From Gyromitra esculenta (Eukaryota; Ascomycota; Pezizomycetes; Pezizales; Discinaceae): a stretch of DNA of 64,000 nt. The stretch's first letter is position 1; the number at the start of each line of letters is the position of its first letter. Location of the stretch: positions 124,001 through 188,000 of the forward strand of contig JBCAML010000020.1 in NCBI GenBank assembly GCA_038503075.1. Direction: 5' to 3'. Shown piece after piece: positions 23,519 to 35,280 of the stretch. Made by a program: the position numbers and the translations under genes. The notes below the pieces were generated by a model, which saw nothing but the letters and a program-made list of their open reading frames with translations, was not told the origin of the DNA and did no database searches.

Positions 23519-24758
23519 CTAGCTTTGTAGTTTCGGGTGGTTCTTGATATCGCCATAAATAATATCCCCAGCATAAGTGCCATCAGTTTCGAAAAGCCAT
23601 CTTAATTGGAAAACCTCTACTCTTGAGCCAGGGAGGTAGACCTCTTTTACCCATTGTTTCAGCCCCTCAGGGCCAAGCCACGATCCAAGGGCAAGTTGAC
23701 ATTGGCGAATCCATACGAGCTGTAGCGTAGTTCGGTGTCGTTGCAAGAATCTTCGGAAGTGTTCAGCGTAGAAGCAAATCGAAGTTATGCGAATTTCCCG
23801 AAGATCTCTCCAAGCATAATTAGTCCCCAGGAGAAGCTCGAAAGATATATTCATATGGTTACCACATCCGATTTCGAGTTTTTGGAGATGCCTTGCTGAC
23901 TGCAAGGCGACACGAAGTTCTCCGTTGGCCGTTTCTTCGGCTACCTTGGTTGCAGTGATATCTCCGAGAAAGAGATCCAATCTCAAAGTACGGCATTTGC
24001 TAAACACTACAGCGGCGCGTCGCAGAACTTCCTCATTTGAAAGAATTGTAGACTCAATTCCAACCATGGACTCTATGTTCCAACTATGTATTTCCCTCCC
24101 CGAGTAATATACCGCATCAGACAGAGCTTTAAATGACCGATAACCATCGGTATAAGGCCATTCAATAACAACAGAGTGTCCCAGATCCTCCACGTATAAG
24201 CCGTAGTCATCTATTCGCCGCCAGAGCGCAAATCCCCCTTCGTCACAAGTACGGTATATTTTATCGTGAGCATGACCAATATCATCATCATAATCATCGT
24301 GAATAGCTTCTCTTTCGATCACGATAGCTTGAAGTGACCTCAGGAACTGGAAGCAAAACAAAAGTATCTTTGTGAACAGTGGATCCTGCAGAAATTTGGA
24401 GTATGTAGTCAGGACATTTGCTAGTACTATGGACGCCTGTCGTTGTTGGTTAGCGTTAAGCTGAATTCCATACGATTGAAGTTCTGTTAGGAACGGTTGC
24501 CATATAAGGATCTCCCAGTTACCCAAAAGCATAACCACCCTCCCCACAATGCCAGTTAAATGCCCCTGTGAGTGACAAAACGTCCTTAAACGAGTAAGGC
24601 TTCCTAATGATGGTCTGACAAAGATATCGGAGTAGCTCTCCCCTAGCCGGATGTACGAATGATCTACAGGATAGACGGAAGTTTTTAAGGTCAGGTTTTT
24701 CGTCCATGAAGCTGGCTATTCTCCAGATGAGTTCGGGAGATAACGAATATATTGACAT
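23519..24758 (-). CDS. F-box protein, 395 aa (two exons assumed)
   Basis: Exon 1 (24758-24536) encodes an N-terminal F-box: SLSPELIWRIASFMDEKPDL then LKNFRLSCRSFVHPA. Exon 2 (24483-23519) encodes a long leucine-rich region (ARHLQKLEIGCGNHM, WRDLREIRITSICF) resembling the degenerate LRR-like sensor part of fungal F-box proteins. The two parts lie in different frames; a 52-bp phase-1 intron (24535-24484, GTTATG...CTAACAG) reconciles them, but the branch site would sit very close to the acceptor, so a frameshift in a decaying gene remains possible. Probable SCF ubiquitin-ligase adaptor. No partner or target can be named. F-box identity is clearer than the exon structure. Confidence 0.68.
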
Positions 24759-25627
24759 GATCTTCTGGATTCAATTGTATTTCTAATACGTATCCAATGC
24801 CCTTCAGATTTAGTGTTATCTTTCGTTGGGTTGGAGACCTTTTTTTTAGCGTACTAGACAGGGACGTAGGAAACCAAGCCAAACACGTCTAAGATGATAG
24901 ATATCAAGAACTAGAGATGACGCGGAAGGAGCAAGATGCTGAAGACTTAATTGAAGATGAGAGAGAGAGAGAGGCAGCAACAAAGGTTGGGCTACTGTGG
25001 ATTATGATAGCTTTGGGCGCGAGTCGGTAGGCTCTCTTCGGATGCAACCTCAAGATGCTCTGGTGATGAGGAAAGAAAAGAACCTGTTATGCCGTCGAAG
25101 AGGGTAAGAGTCACTGGAGAAGGCTATTTACGTGATTTTAGTAGCGTGGTGAAGCCCCCCTTGAGTCAGGAGACAATAATTGAGATGTCTTCGATCACCT
25201 ATCTCCCGTTATTGAAAAACCTTTGCCGGAGTCTTGCAGAAAATCAAATGACTAAGAAAGTGAGAATCTCAACTCCTGTTCTTCATCCTACTCAGTGCCG
25301 AATGAAATGGTAAATGGCAAATAATAAATGAATAATTCATCTAACTCGGAATGAATTATTCAAAGAGATATCGCGAATTTAGATTTTCCGTTAGGAAACG
25401 GATCTAAAAGGCTAAACCTCAAATCCAAGATCATTAGATCGCGTGGCCTTGAAAAATCCTAGAAAATGACTCATCTTGCTCACCAAGATATTCCATACAG
25501 CTATTACATGTATACACCTATCTTGTGGTCACGGGAGGGGTGGCGCAGGTGTGCAAATGCCAAATACAATCAAATTCATTTCCCCTCCTACTTGTAGATA
25601 TATTTTATCGATCGTGATAACGTACCG
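24759..25627. other. Intergenic with a perfect 12-bp hairpin
   Basis: No convincing gene; a 74-codon ORF at 25089-25313 has no family resemblance. At 25329-25362 a perfect 12-bp inverted repeat (TGAATAATTCAT and its complement) surrounds a 10-nt loop. Confidence 0.45.
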
Positions 25628-25794
25628 ACCGTATGTACTCGCGAAATACGACCCAGCTCTGTCCAGTGGCCTATGCAGGGGATAAGCTTCTAAATGGTCA
25701 AATTGCCAGGCTTAGATTCTTTTTCGCCAAGCTCAATACTATATCAGGTCTAGCTCAGAGTAAAGCTGGGTCGTATTTCACGAGTACATACGGT
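25628..25794. mobile_element. MITE, 167 bp, 31-bp terminal inverted repeats
   Basis: The left end begins ACCGTATGTACTCGCGAAAT and the right end, read inwards, ACCGTATGTACTCGTGAAAT; the repeats match over about 31 bp with one mismatch. A TA flanks the right end directly; on the left TA is 3 bp away, so the exact boundary is uncertain. No coding capacity. A half-copy lies at 3624-3740. The CCGTA termini and TA resemble the MITE at 28131-28306, which suggests Tc1/mariner-type mobilisation. Confidence 0.75.
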
Positions 25795-25954
25795 AGATCT
25801 AGGTGAAAATATAATTTTTATACGATGGGGTATCCGCGAGAACGTCTCACCTGGCCCTCTCTCCTCACAACACCAACAAACATCACACGATATCAAGTAC
25901 CACAACGATAGCACGGCCACACCCACTACAACTGGATCTCTTAGAAATTGATAT

Positions 25955-26515
25955 ATGGGACCGAATTATTCTTCCCAAGCACGTCAAACAGCTGTGCTAA
26001 CCCCCTCACCTACAACAACAACAGAATATCCCACCAACCCCACACGATCCGCCTCGAACCCCTACCCCCTTATCCCATTCTCCTCGCGCAATACGGCCAC
26101 CTCCAATCGAAGGCCATCTCCCACACAGGCCTCCGCTGGCAGAAACATTATCCGTCTCCACCGAAGCCAAACCACCAAATGGCCGATCGAGTATCCAAGG
26201 CTCCGAATTACCCGTGCTCAAGCAAGACAAAACCACTTCGACATTTTATACGGGGTTGCACAGCTTACTCCAGGATTACAGGAAAACCACAATGCAACAC
26301 CCGTAGTGCAGGTTCCGCTGAGAACGGTAGCTACGAAAACGCCGCTACCGTTCGATGTCTTTAAGACTGAGGCGGATAAGATCGTGGAGCAGGTTTTGGT
26401 TATTGATGGAAGAAATCGGATGGTGTCGGATGCTGTGATAGAGCTTGAGGGGATTAGGGAGTTACAGCGATTTGGGAGACGGAGGATGTGTGTAGAGGTG
26501 CAGAAGGATACGTGA
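25955..26515 (+). CDS. Hypothetical protein, 186 aa
   Basis: Single ORF, N-terminal half Ser/Thr/Pro-rich and probably disordered; the C-terminal half (about residues 85-186) looks globular with mixed charge (FDVFKTEADKIVEQVLVIDG, IELEGIRELQRFGRRRM). No signal peptide, membrane span or known domain. A competing ORF in another frame (25948-26364) covers only the low-complexity part. No family recognised. The stop is followed by a T-run at about 26527. Confidence 0.48.
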   Translation: MGPNYSSQARQTAVLTPSPTTTTEYPTNPTRSASNPYPLIPFSSRNTATSNRRPSPTQASAGRNIIRLHRSQTTKWPIEYPRLRITRAQARQNHFDILYGVAQLTPGLQENHNATPVVQVPLRTVATKTPLPFDVFKTEADKIVEQVLVIDGRNRMVSDAVIELEGIRELQRFGRRRMCVEVQKDT

Positions 26516-28130
26516 TGCTGCTGGCTTTTTTTTTTTTCATTGCGGTGGAGAATGAAGTTAATTGATTTCTTCTTCTTTCATAGTTTCCCGTTTCTGGGTA
26601 TTTACATTAACTCTGGTCATATGCTGTAGGTTGAATAAATAAGGAGCTACGACGGGTCAGGGTTACCTGGATCACTTGCAATTGACTTTGGTATCCAATT
26701 TATTTTGTGCATTTGCTGAATGCCACAACCCAGTAAAGCCGATGGTTAGACTAGGATTGTAGCACGACCAAACGTTGCACCTGTTATGCGAGAGTAGCAA
26801 TAGGGTACCAAGTCAATTACAAAACCAGACCACAGTATATCACTCGCAATGTAGCCATCCCGTACTGTTGAATAGAATGAGTATTCGTGATATTCAGTAT
26901 AGTAGTAAAGAGAAAACATAATAGAAGAACGGACATAGAGCCTTATATATATACTCCCTATGGAGTCATATATAAACAGGTTATAGGGGCTCTTTAGGCA
27001 CCGAATAGATCGGCCCGAGCAATCCCCATTAGTAACGATGACATGCCACTAGGAAGTCTGTAGATGTATTCCATATATCCAACACGTTCTGCTGGTCGTA
27101 GTCTAGCTATATTGCGTATTTAAGTAAAACAAGCATTCAACCAGCAGGAAAGGTCAGGGGTGTGAGTATTGGTATCGATAGTGGGGTAAAATTGCTACTG
27201 CTTCCCAAAATGCGGGGGAGGATCGCTCAAGCACTCGCTAGGATCCCGCACGTATCAACATCGCACTGGCCGTACAGTTACCAAGTTCATTTTTCTTTCT
27301 TGCGGTACCTATAAGCTTCTACTTATGGTTGAGGACTTAGGTTTTATATAACTACAGAAGCTGGGCACGAACACTTTATTGGTAGGCCAAAACGGAAGCG
27401 AACTGGTAAATATATGTAGTGCGGAGAAGTGCTGGAACAGGGGGTAGTTTGGGTATTGAGGTACTTCGTGGAGCTAGTAGTGGGGTCACTTGTCATTTGT
27501 GTGTAGCCTTCTTCCCCCCACCTTCTCTTCTCTTTCATCCAATAATGTATCAATTATCATCTCGCTGCAAAATTTTCTCCATTTCAACAAACAGCAAACC
27601 CCTCCTTACGAGAGTTGGGCAAGTAAGGAAAAAATGAAGGATTATTCCCCCGAATATCCGCTGCTGGTAGATCTCTGGTGCTGTTTTCTTGTTTTGAGGT
27701 CTCTGTTCTTTGCTTTGGTGTGCAGCTATCACAGATTGATCTAACGGGCTCATGTCCTCATCAGATTCTTGTATTTTCTTACTCGTTTGATTTATTTCTC
27801 AATATTTAGGGAACAAACGCTTTCAGCGACTTTCAGCGATTCCCGTTTCTACAGCGATTCCAGTTTTCACCCCAGGTTTCCATCTTCTCACCTCATTTCC
27901 ACTACAGTTCTATCCGAGCCAAGACCACTAAGTTCCGAGACCTACCGTTATCCACAATTCTGGTGATACATATTGCTAACTAGAACCCACAAGCCACATC
28001 CCTGAAGTGTTTTCCGGCGAATTTCGAGACCTCAAATTACCATTACGTAGCAGAACACGATGTACTCGCACCAGGGCTAACGTATTGAGACTTACCGGGG
28101 TGTCACGGATTCGAGCAGACACAGTACATA
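26516..28130. other. Intergenic, no gene recognised
   Basis: Only short overlapping ORFs; no repeat with defined ends seen. Confidence 0.5.
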
Positions 28131-28306
28131 CCGTAGTATTTGGTGAATTTCATTCCGGCGCTAGTAGGTAAAACATGCATATAATCTGTTAATACTCTAT
28201 GTTTATGATGTCTCTGGGGGCTTTTGGCGGAAAATCATGGAAAGCCAACATGTCCTATGCATGTTTTACCTACTAGCGCCGGAACGAAATTCACCAAATA
28301 CTACGG
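28131..28306. mobile_element. MITE, 176 bp, about 50-bp terminal inverted repeats, TA duplication
   Basis: Segments 28131-28180 and 28257-28306 are inverted copies with one mismatch (CATTCC against CGTTCC); they begin CCGTAGTATTTGGTGAA. TA flanks both sides (28129-28130 and 28307-28308), the Tc1/mariner target. Only about 76 bp separates the arms, so a transcript would fold into a long hairpin. No coding capacity. Confidence 0.85.
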
Positions 28307-28308
28307 TA

Positions 28309-29552
28309 TTACGCTGTTGCTACCACCGTGTTTTGCTGCATTTTGTTGTGCTATATTGTTCAGGGCGTCCCAATACTTTAGCCCCGACGCGAGTATCTTT
28401 CCATCCGTCCACATGGATGGGAATCTATGGTTCGCAGGAACCAGTTCGGGCCAAGCCGCGAAGCCACACAGATGTCGGCCAAAGCACCTTGTATAGCACC
28501 CATGCTCTTGCAAGTAATATCAATCGCGGGAGCAATCTTAAGAGAACCCCATAAAGCATCTAATACCACACCCATATTACTGCTTACAGATGGAAACTCA
28601 ACCCATCACCCCTGAGTATTATCATAAATATTGCTTCGGGAACTTGGATAATACTGGTTACGAAAGCACTAGGTTAAGACTGAGGCAGCGGCAGCTGTAA
28701 CATGCGCTTCTATGAATTTCTCCAAAATAAGTGTCGAAACGAGTCGTGTTACCCCTGTTATGAGGCTCTAGTTCAGGGAGATATCGACCGGGCCCTATAA
28801 TATGATCAACAGCCAATCGATTCTTGGTCCGGAATTGCACAAACGTCTACCGTATAGGCTGATTGTGCAGAGAGCACCTCAATCTCGTTATCAACCAGCG
28901 AAAAATCCGTTGACCGCTGCCACACAATCGAAACAAAACGAACACTCCATACCACGCGATGTTCCGATATATCTCCGCAGGATGTCATTTCCGTATGTGG
29001 GTACCTAGCAGCTGGATTTCCCACCATTCAAGGCAGCTCGCCACTGGATCGGCTAATGCTCCACACGAGACATGAAACACGCTGGTGGTGAACCGGGCCA
29101 ATAAACACTCGCTTCCCTTATTACAGGGTTGTATCGGCTAACCGCGTTAATCCTCTCACGGATCCGTGGTTGCTCTGAGCCCGATTCCCACTAGCTGCCA
29201 GCCGCCGTTGCCTTGCCTTGGCCCTGGTCGCATTGGCCACTCGTTAGATTCTGCTCGTGGTCGACAACAGACCCCTTTTGATATTAGGTGCTGGGAGTTG
29301 GTTATTATAATCCCCATGAACCCCTCCCCATCTCTCTTGCTGTTGGAATCTTTCTCTTGGTTTACCATTCCCTCGTGCTTACATCGTCGGGGTTTCCCTA
29401 ATTCCTACTTAAAATCTCCGTTGTCTCTCACACAAAAAACACTACGCTGAGCGTACACGTCTTTTTTTTTTTTGAACAATCATAATTACGACATTTTATC
29501 CCCTATAAAGTTCCAACGTGAATAGAATTCCGTCCAAACAAATACCACAATA
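28309..29552. other. Intergenic; degraded coding-like segments on minus strand
   Basis: Three short minus-strand ORFs (29027-28806, 28840-28658, 28575-28378) could be pieces of one decayed gene, but no domain is recognised, so no gene is called. A T-run of 12 lies at about 29463. Confidence 0.35.
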
Positions 29553-30350
29553 ATGAGGCAAAGAGCGTTCTCCAGGCCCGTGCCAATCGTGAGTGGAGCC
29601 CCCTCATCGCGAAGCAGAATCCAAACTAACCATACCCATCAGAAAACCAACCTTACCGTGAAAGCCGGACTTCACGATGACAAACCCCAACCCCTCGTAA
29701 CACCACTCACCCCCCGAACCGAGTTAGAACTCCGTCGTTCCTGTCGAATTCTCCTCTCTGGCCCAGCGGCCTCACCGTATGCGGCCAGCCCAGCACAACC
29801 TCAGCCACCTCGGCCAGCCCAGGCCACTAAAACTCCAGTCACAACAACCTCAAAAGACAACCTCGACCTCCTCCGTCACCTTTATGAGAAGCCACATCCC
29901 CCGCCTCCACCACCTCTCGAATCCCCACCTCTCTCCCCAACCTACATTTTCACCCCGGCCATCGCCAAAAAATTCTCTGTCTGCGATCTTTCACTGAGGA
30001 ACTCTGGTTCCGAAACTCCCAACCTCCGCCGACGGCCCACCCTCATCGACGTATCATCCCGTCCTAAAACCGCTGATATGCGTACTCGCAGAGTTCTCGA
30101 TCGTATCAACCAGCAGCCTGGCGAGAAAGGTGGATTAGGTTTGTTCCCGAGGCCGAGCACTTCGCACAATGAGAAAATGGTGTTTAAGGGCGAGCGACCT
30201 TTGCCACCACTACCGGGGGTACAGAGGAGTCGGAGTGATAACGATGTTGTGTTGGGGAAGGGGAAGGAGAGGGAGAAGGGGCTGAGAGGAATTAGGGACA
30301 GAGTTTCAGGATGGTTTGGGAAGAAGAAGGCGGTTGCGGCTGCTGCGTAG
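29553..30350 (+). CDS. Hypothetical basic, proline-rich protein (247 aa if spliced)
   Basis: The open frame 29553-30350 has 265 codons, but 29589-29642 carries a GTGAGT donor, an ACTAACC branch site and a CATCAG acceptor; it is 54 bp, divisible by three and stop-free, so the probable protein is 12 + 235 residues. It is rich in Ser, Pro and Arg, with a proline run (PHPPPPPPLESPPLSP), a motif PLPPLPG and a basic tail ending GWFGKKKAVAAAA. It is probably largely disordered; no catalytic domain or signal peptide. Proline motifs could bind SH3 or WW domains, but that is speculation. No family recognised. A clean start (AATAATG) precedes it. Confidence 0.6.
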   Translation: MRQRAFSRPVPIVSGAPSSRSRIQTNHTHQKTNLTVKAGLHDDKPQPLVTPLTPRTELELRRSCRILLSGPAASPYAASPAQPQPPRPAQATKTPVTTTSKDNLDLLRHLYEKPHPPPPPPLESPPLSPTYIFTPAIAKKFSVCDLSLRNSGSETPNLRRRPTLIDVSSRPKTADMRTRRVLDRINQQPGEKGGLGLFPRPSTSHNEKMVFKGERPLPPLPGVQRSRSDNDVVLGKGKEREKGLRGIRDRVSGWFGKKKAVAAAA

Positions 30351-32056
30351 GGTTTTTTTTATATATGTATTGTTTATTCCCTGGTGTAATTTGTACTGGT
30401 ACTGTTCTTTATGGCGGCGTTAGAAAAGTGGTGTTTTATTTATTTATATTTATTTATATAGGGGGTGGTTATTGGGATGTAGTCGACTGTTGGATAAACA
30501 GCTGTAGATTTCTAATAAATCTCTTTTGTTAGTGCCTCGATGGTATATGGTTCTTTTGGGCATGTTGTCATCAGGGTGAATACAATATACATGGCTGGAT
30601 GAGCTGCTTCTCCGCGGCTACGCTTGTTGAGGCTTGCTCTTCGCCATGGGACTCGAGCGATATATTTCTTAGGCTAACAACTGAGTTTTTAGATGAGAAT
30701 TCACTAGATGAGCTTTGATATTACATTTTTCGGGCACAGCTGGTACTTTGTAATTTCCGTACACTCCGGGCCCTTCCAATAGCATCCGAATATCGAATCG
30801 TAGGTTTTTTTTTTTCCTGCTAACTCGAAGTATTTCCTGCCCAGAGTCAGGAGTTAAGAGGATATGTAGAAATATCACCACTAGGCGGTTGCCCCAATCC
30901 AGCCTCAAGCCTTTATTGTATTTGAACTCTATCCTATCATGGAGCACCAGCAAAGCCGAGCTGAATGTGAGACCTCCACGGCTAATTCTTTATTGGAGGC
31001 GCAGAAATTATCTGAACCCTAACCTTAGAAATTCGATTTGCGAATTATAGCTGGGGATGGGTAATGGTGTCAAGGAGTGTCTTAGTGATGTCGAAGATGT
31101 GATTGGGGGACCTGAGTAATGAGTGTTTTAGTTTTAGATGGAGGGGTTACAGTTTGTTTATTTAGACGTACTGGCTGAAGGGTTTCGTTTTTTTATCGTG
31201 GTGCGTCACTCGCTAGTTGTGAAAGAACACATTTGTTGCTGTTGTTTGTTTATTCGTTAGGTATGTTCAATCCGCGGTATTTGTATATTAGCTTCATACG
31301 CCGTGAATACGCTTTTAGTATGAGTATCGGTGCTCCCACTACCGACACCCCTTTATATTTTTCAATGTGTTCCTTGTTGCTCATAACTAAATCCTAGGTT
31401 GGCTCTATTGAGAGGCTACGCAAGGCCCTTTTTAATCTCGAACGATAATAAGAGTAGTGATTCTGGTATATTCTTAATATAGTACGTCTGGGAAGAAATA
31501 CGGCTCGATTGCCTAATCGTGATAGTAAAAAAAGGTTGACGAATATGTAGTGGTGACTTTGGATCGCTTTTTATTTTGTTGTAGAGGAAGCACCTAAAGA
31601 CAAACAGACTTAACTAGCTTTCTGTGACCGGATTATCTAGCCGGGCTATCAAATCCAAGTGAAGACTACAATTCTTAGGATCGTATAACAATACAAGCTG
31701 GGAGGTAGGGCGTCTAGTAAGATCTGGTCTTTACACTTCAGCACAGAATTCGCAAACAGGAATCAGAAGAATGTGGAGAATCTAGAAGTACATGTGAATC
31801 GATGATACATAAACCCTCACCAACCCTCAAGATGCTTACATTAGTTGACACTAGAGTGTAACGCGAGTTCAGAGAAATTACAACATGCCAGCCAAACCAA
31901 ACGAGGGGTAATCACTGTATCTTAAACCAACTACCAACAAGCTAATCAAACACTCTCTTCGTTCAGCGATATGACATTAGGAGAAAATTGTGAACTATTC
32001 ATGGCACTAAACACCCTAATCAATGTTAAATAGCGGCAAGATCTCTCTCCTAGCTA
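30351..32056. other. Intergenic, no gene recognised
   Basis: AT-rich, with short ORFs only; the first 150 bp after the stop is presumably 3' UTR. Confidence 0.5.
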
Positions 32057-32379
32057 ATGGCGAAAACGCCGCTATTACATTCAGCAAATACATGCGAGCA
32101 GCTACCAGTTCCCGCTCCTTGGAATCACTATCAGATGCTGAAGGCAGTTTGTACGCTAGCCGAAACGGAATTGAATTCGCTATTACCTGAGTCTATCACT
32201 ACTGCTTTGGCGAAAACCATCGGGATGACTTTCTGAAGGGGCTATACACAGATGGGGATGCAGAGGCTAGGACAGCGGAAAATGAAGCATTCGCTGAAGC
32301 GTGCCCGCGGAATGAAGCGGCGTTGGAGGAAATATCTCAGAATACTATGAAGAGAGCAGGGCTTTCGAAGGCGGACTAA
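32057..32379 (+). pseudogene. Possible decayed small gene with one frameshift
   Basis: From an ATG at 32057 one frame runs 59 codons (including KAVCTLAETELNSLLPESIT) to a TGA; a neighbouring frame then continues as KGLYTDGDAEARTAENEAF to a TAA at 32377. Both halves look protein-like and would join with a one-base shift. No family recognised. It could equally be chance. Confidence 0.27.
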
Positions 32380-34410
32380 AATAACAAGCTGCTTCGGTGA
32401 GAGATCGCGATATCAATCAGGAGTTCATAGAGATAGAATATTACAAATAAATAATTGAATTTTAGAAGGCTAGTCTGTGACTTAAAATAAGCGATAGTGT
32501 AGTTTATTTCGGTAGTAAAACTACAAACTGAGTATCAGAACGAACAGATATCATTATGAAAAGATGTGTTTACGGAATGGCCAACTCGCTGCAGGCCTGT
32601 TACTAGGTCATTTGTAACTCATCAACAACAACCCCCTTCATCATCAATAAGACAGACCAAGTTAGTAGTATTTTCACTGGTCAGTGGTGTCTCCGAGGGT
32701 CATTAAAATTGGGCAAATCACGATCTGTAGTCCTCGAAATACGAGATATCCGACACAAGAATTCCCTGCAGTGATAGTTATTAATACTTATCAGCACCTA
32801 GTGGCGGCATTCATCAATTTAGCAAATCCTTAATGATATCCTTGGTTTGCGCGGACGGCTAGTAAAGCAACTCTTAGAACGACGAAACCGGATGGTTAAG
32901 GTATGTGGTTGGGTGTAGGGTGGGTGGTGTGATAAATGTAATGAAAGCCATTCCTGTTGCCTGAACTGGAGGCTCAATATAAAGCAAATTAACACATCTC
33001 AGATCTCACTAGCCGCTCTTTCTCAGCTATCAATACGGATATCAGTACTGAGTAGGTTGATGCTGCTACCCTAGTCTCGGTGGTTTTGGGAGAGAATCAA
33101 TTCTCTAGCTGAACAAGATGGATGGTAAATGGCATTTTACATCTAAATAGGGCTAACAGAAATATAGCGGTGAAGAGCAGTGTTGTTTTGTGGTGTAGAA
33201 AACTCGCTGCACGGATTAGGCTTTTGTAGGATAAAATAATAGTGAGATAATGTAGGAAGAATGAACTACGAAGTTTAAGAAGCATGAAGAGAGACTTTAG
33301 GATCTTCTAAATAAGCGACTAGTTTGGTGAAGGCCTAAGAATGGCCACGAATGCCGTGAATATTCCTCTGATCTCCTTTGATGAGAGAGTTCCTTAAAGG
33401 CCTTCGCTTTGGCTAGTGAATTTACACTGCGGCATTAGTTTCCGCTCCGCTCCTCTATAATCCCCATTTCCGTTGGGCAGAAGAGGCTGTTTCATAGACT
33501 TGCTACTTCGGCTGATGTGGGGGTTATATCCATCTCTTAATATCACTCGTTTCTTGCTAGAGCCCTATAATCTAGATATGAGGTCTTTTGTCAATGTCGA
33601 GTTAAGACTACCACTCTGAGTGCTGAGCCATACCTATTTTCGAGTACTCGATTTTAGGTATTTGGTCGCACAAGGAGAATGAAAGCTCTTAAGAAAGAGT
33701 TTCAGTAATTTGAATTTACTGCACTTGGAAGAAGTTGCCTCTGAGGCTGGCTTAATATTGGCTCCAAGATTGGTTGGCTATTACTTCATAGGTGGATGTG
33801 GCAATTAGATTGATTATTTGAGGCTGAATAGAAATATAGATACATGTAGTTTCAGGTTTACAAGTTCTGCTGGTTAGGTACGGCAGACGAAGGGATTCAG
33901 ATATCTCATTTGAGATGCAGCTCTCTTTAGTGGGAGTTAACAGAAAGTTCGTCTTTGGAACTTTCTGGGAAGCCCTTTTTCCAGTTTACCTATTTTTGAA
34001 GTATTGGTACTTTAATACTCATCCAATCTTCGCCATTCATGAGGTAATGGTGTATACCGAAGAAGAGTAGAAATTGAACCATGCAATTCAACAGAATCTC
34101 ATAACATTATTATTATTAAAGATCTCAAGAGGTGGTTGCTACGACTTGAAAGGACTTTCGTCAAACAGCACTGGGATTGTGATAGTACAATCAGAAAAGA
34201 GCGTATAGTCTCAAGCTTGCCAAACGCTGGAGCGAACTCCATAGTGAGTGCCATAAAGAACTCTATCTATCGTTTTAGCTAAGGAAGGCGGTAAAGATGG
34301 AATACCTGGAACAGCTACCTAGCCAGCTAGGATCGATATAAAAAATTAGTCGTTAATCTAATTAGACGCATCACCCATATCTGCCATAAACGAGAATAAA
34401 GAAATTTTTA
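32380..34410. other. Intergenic, no gene recognised
   Basis: AT-rich; no coding-like ORF or bounded repeat seen. Confidence 0.5.
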
Positions 34411-35280
34411 TTAATTTCCAAAATCCTCAGCCAAAAATCGGGGGCCCAGTGCCTCGAGAGAACCATTTTCTACAGCGAGGAGCAGGCTGTTAGTGGTGAG
34501 TGGCTGGGCCCGCCCCGGGAGCCGATAACAGACGTTGTACCTGAAGTAGTTTTTGACTTCGATTAAAGTAAACCGTTTCTGGCCAACTGGAGCGCGGCTC
34601 ATGGCAACGCTACCATCAGATCTTAGAAGTGGAATTGTAGACTGCAAAGAAGGGGCTGCCTGGTCTTTGTTGAACTTCAGTGGAGTAGCAGGATGGTATC
34701 CCAATCCAAACGGGAGCGGTGTAGCCATTACTGCTTTAGTTGTTATGGGGATTCTGTTGGCGGGCATTGCTTGGCTCCGTGTTCCGGTTTGGAATGCGGC
34801 AGGGGAATTAGGGTCAAGAGGTCCAACGTATGGGGGGATGTTTTTTTCGAGCAGATTACCCTGTAAAATAGCAGGCGAGCCACCAGAACTTCCTTCCTCT
34901 TCAAACTCGCCAACCTTTCGCAGCAGCTGCATAAAATCCTTCTCTTTATTCCTCTCTGCGGCATATTCTTTCTGTTTCGTGATAGCTGGTTGATTATCCT
35001 TCCTGTCGTGTCTGAAGCTATATGGTATTTTCGGGGGAGGCGGCCCCATGCCTCCCGCTGGGGAGTAGCAAACAGGAAGCTTTACGATTAACTTTGGCTG
35101 TGCGTTTGGCTTATCTAGGGTTCCTTTAAGAGAATTAGCAACCGTGCGCTTCGGTTGAGCCTTTACTCTAGAAGATATGGCTGTGGAGAGTTTTGTTGGT
35201 CTAGGGAGGAGGACGTTCTTACCACCAGACTCTATTTCTGGTGATTCTGGGGCGGCAGTGGCATTGGGAGTGGTGTCCAT
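34411..35280 (-). CDS. Hypothetical protein, 289 aa (271 if a 54-bp intron is removed)
   Basis: Uninterrupted ORF with Ser/Pro/Lys-rich, probably disordered N-terminal half and a short charged helix (KEYAAERNKEKDFMQLLRKV) near residues 104-125. No signal peptide or known domain. Segment 34540-34487 carries GTAC..., a CACTAAC string and a TAACAG end; it is 54 bp and stop-free, so it may be an intron, changing YFRYNVC...TTNSLLL to YFSLLL. The branch string would lie unusually close to the acceptor, so this is uncertain. Divergent from the gene at 36262, 981 bp away. No family recognised. Confidence 0.55.
   Translation of the reverse strand: MDTTPNATAAPESPEIESGGKNVLLPRPTKLSTAISSRVKAQPKRTVANSLKGTLDKPNAQPKLIVKLPVCYSPAGGMGPPPPKIPYSFRHDRKDNQPAITKQKEYAAERNKEKDFMQLLRKVGEFEEEGSSGGSPAILQGNLLEKNIPPYVGPLDPNSPAAFQTGTRSQAMPANRIPITTKAVMATPLPFGLGYHPATPLKFNKDQAAPSLQSTIPLLRSDGSVAMSRAPVGQKRFTLIEVKNYFRYNVCYRLPGRAQPLTTNSLLLAVENGSLEALGPRFLAEDFGN

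Noticed and set aside
28378..29027. Three minus-strand ORFs as one decayed gene
   Set aside because: Fragments such as GRYLPELEPHNRGNTTRFD look protein-like, but no domain or consistent joining was found.
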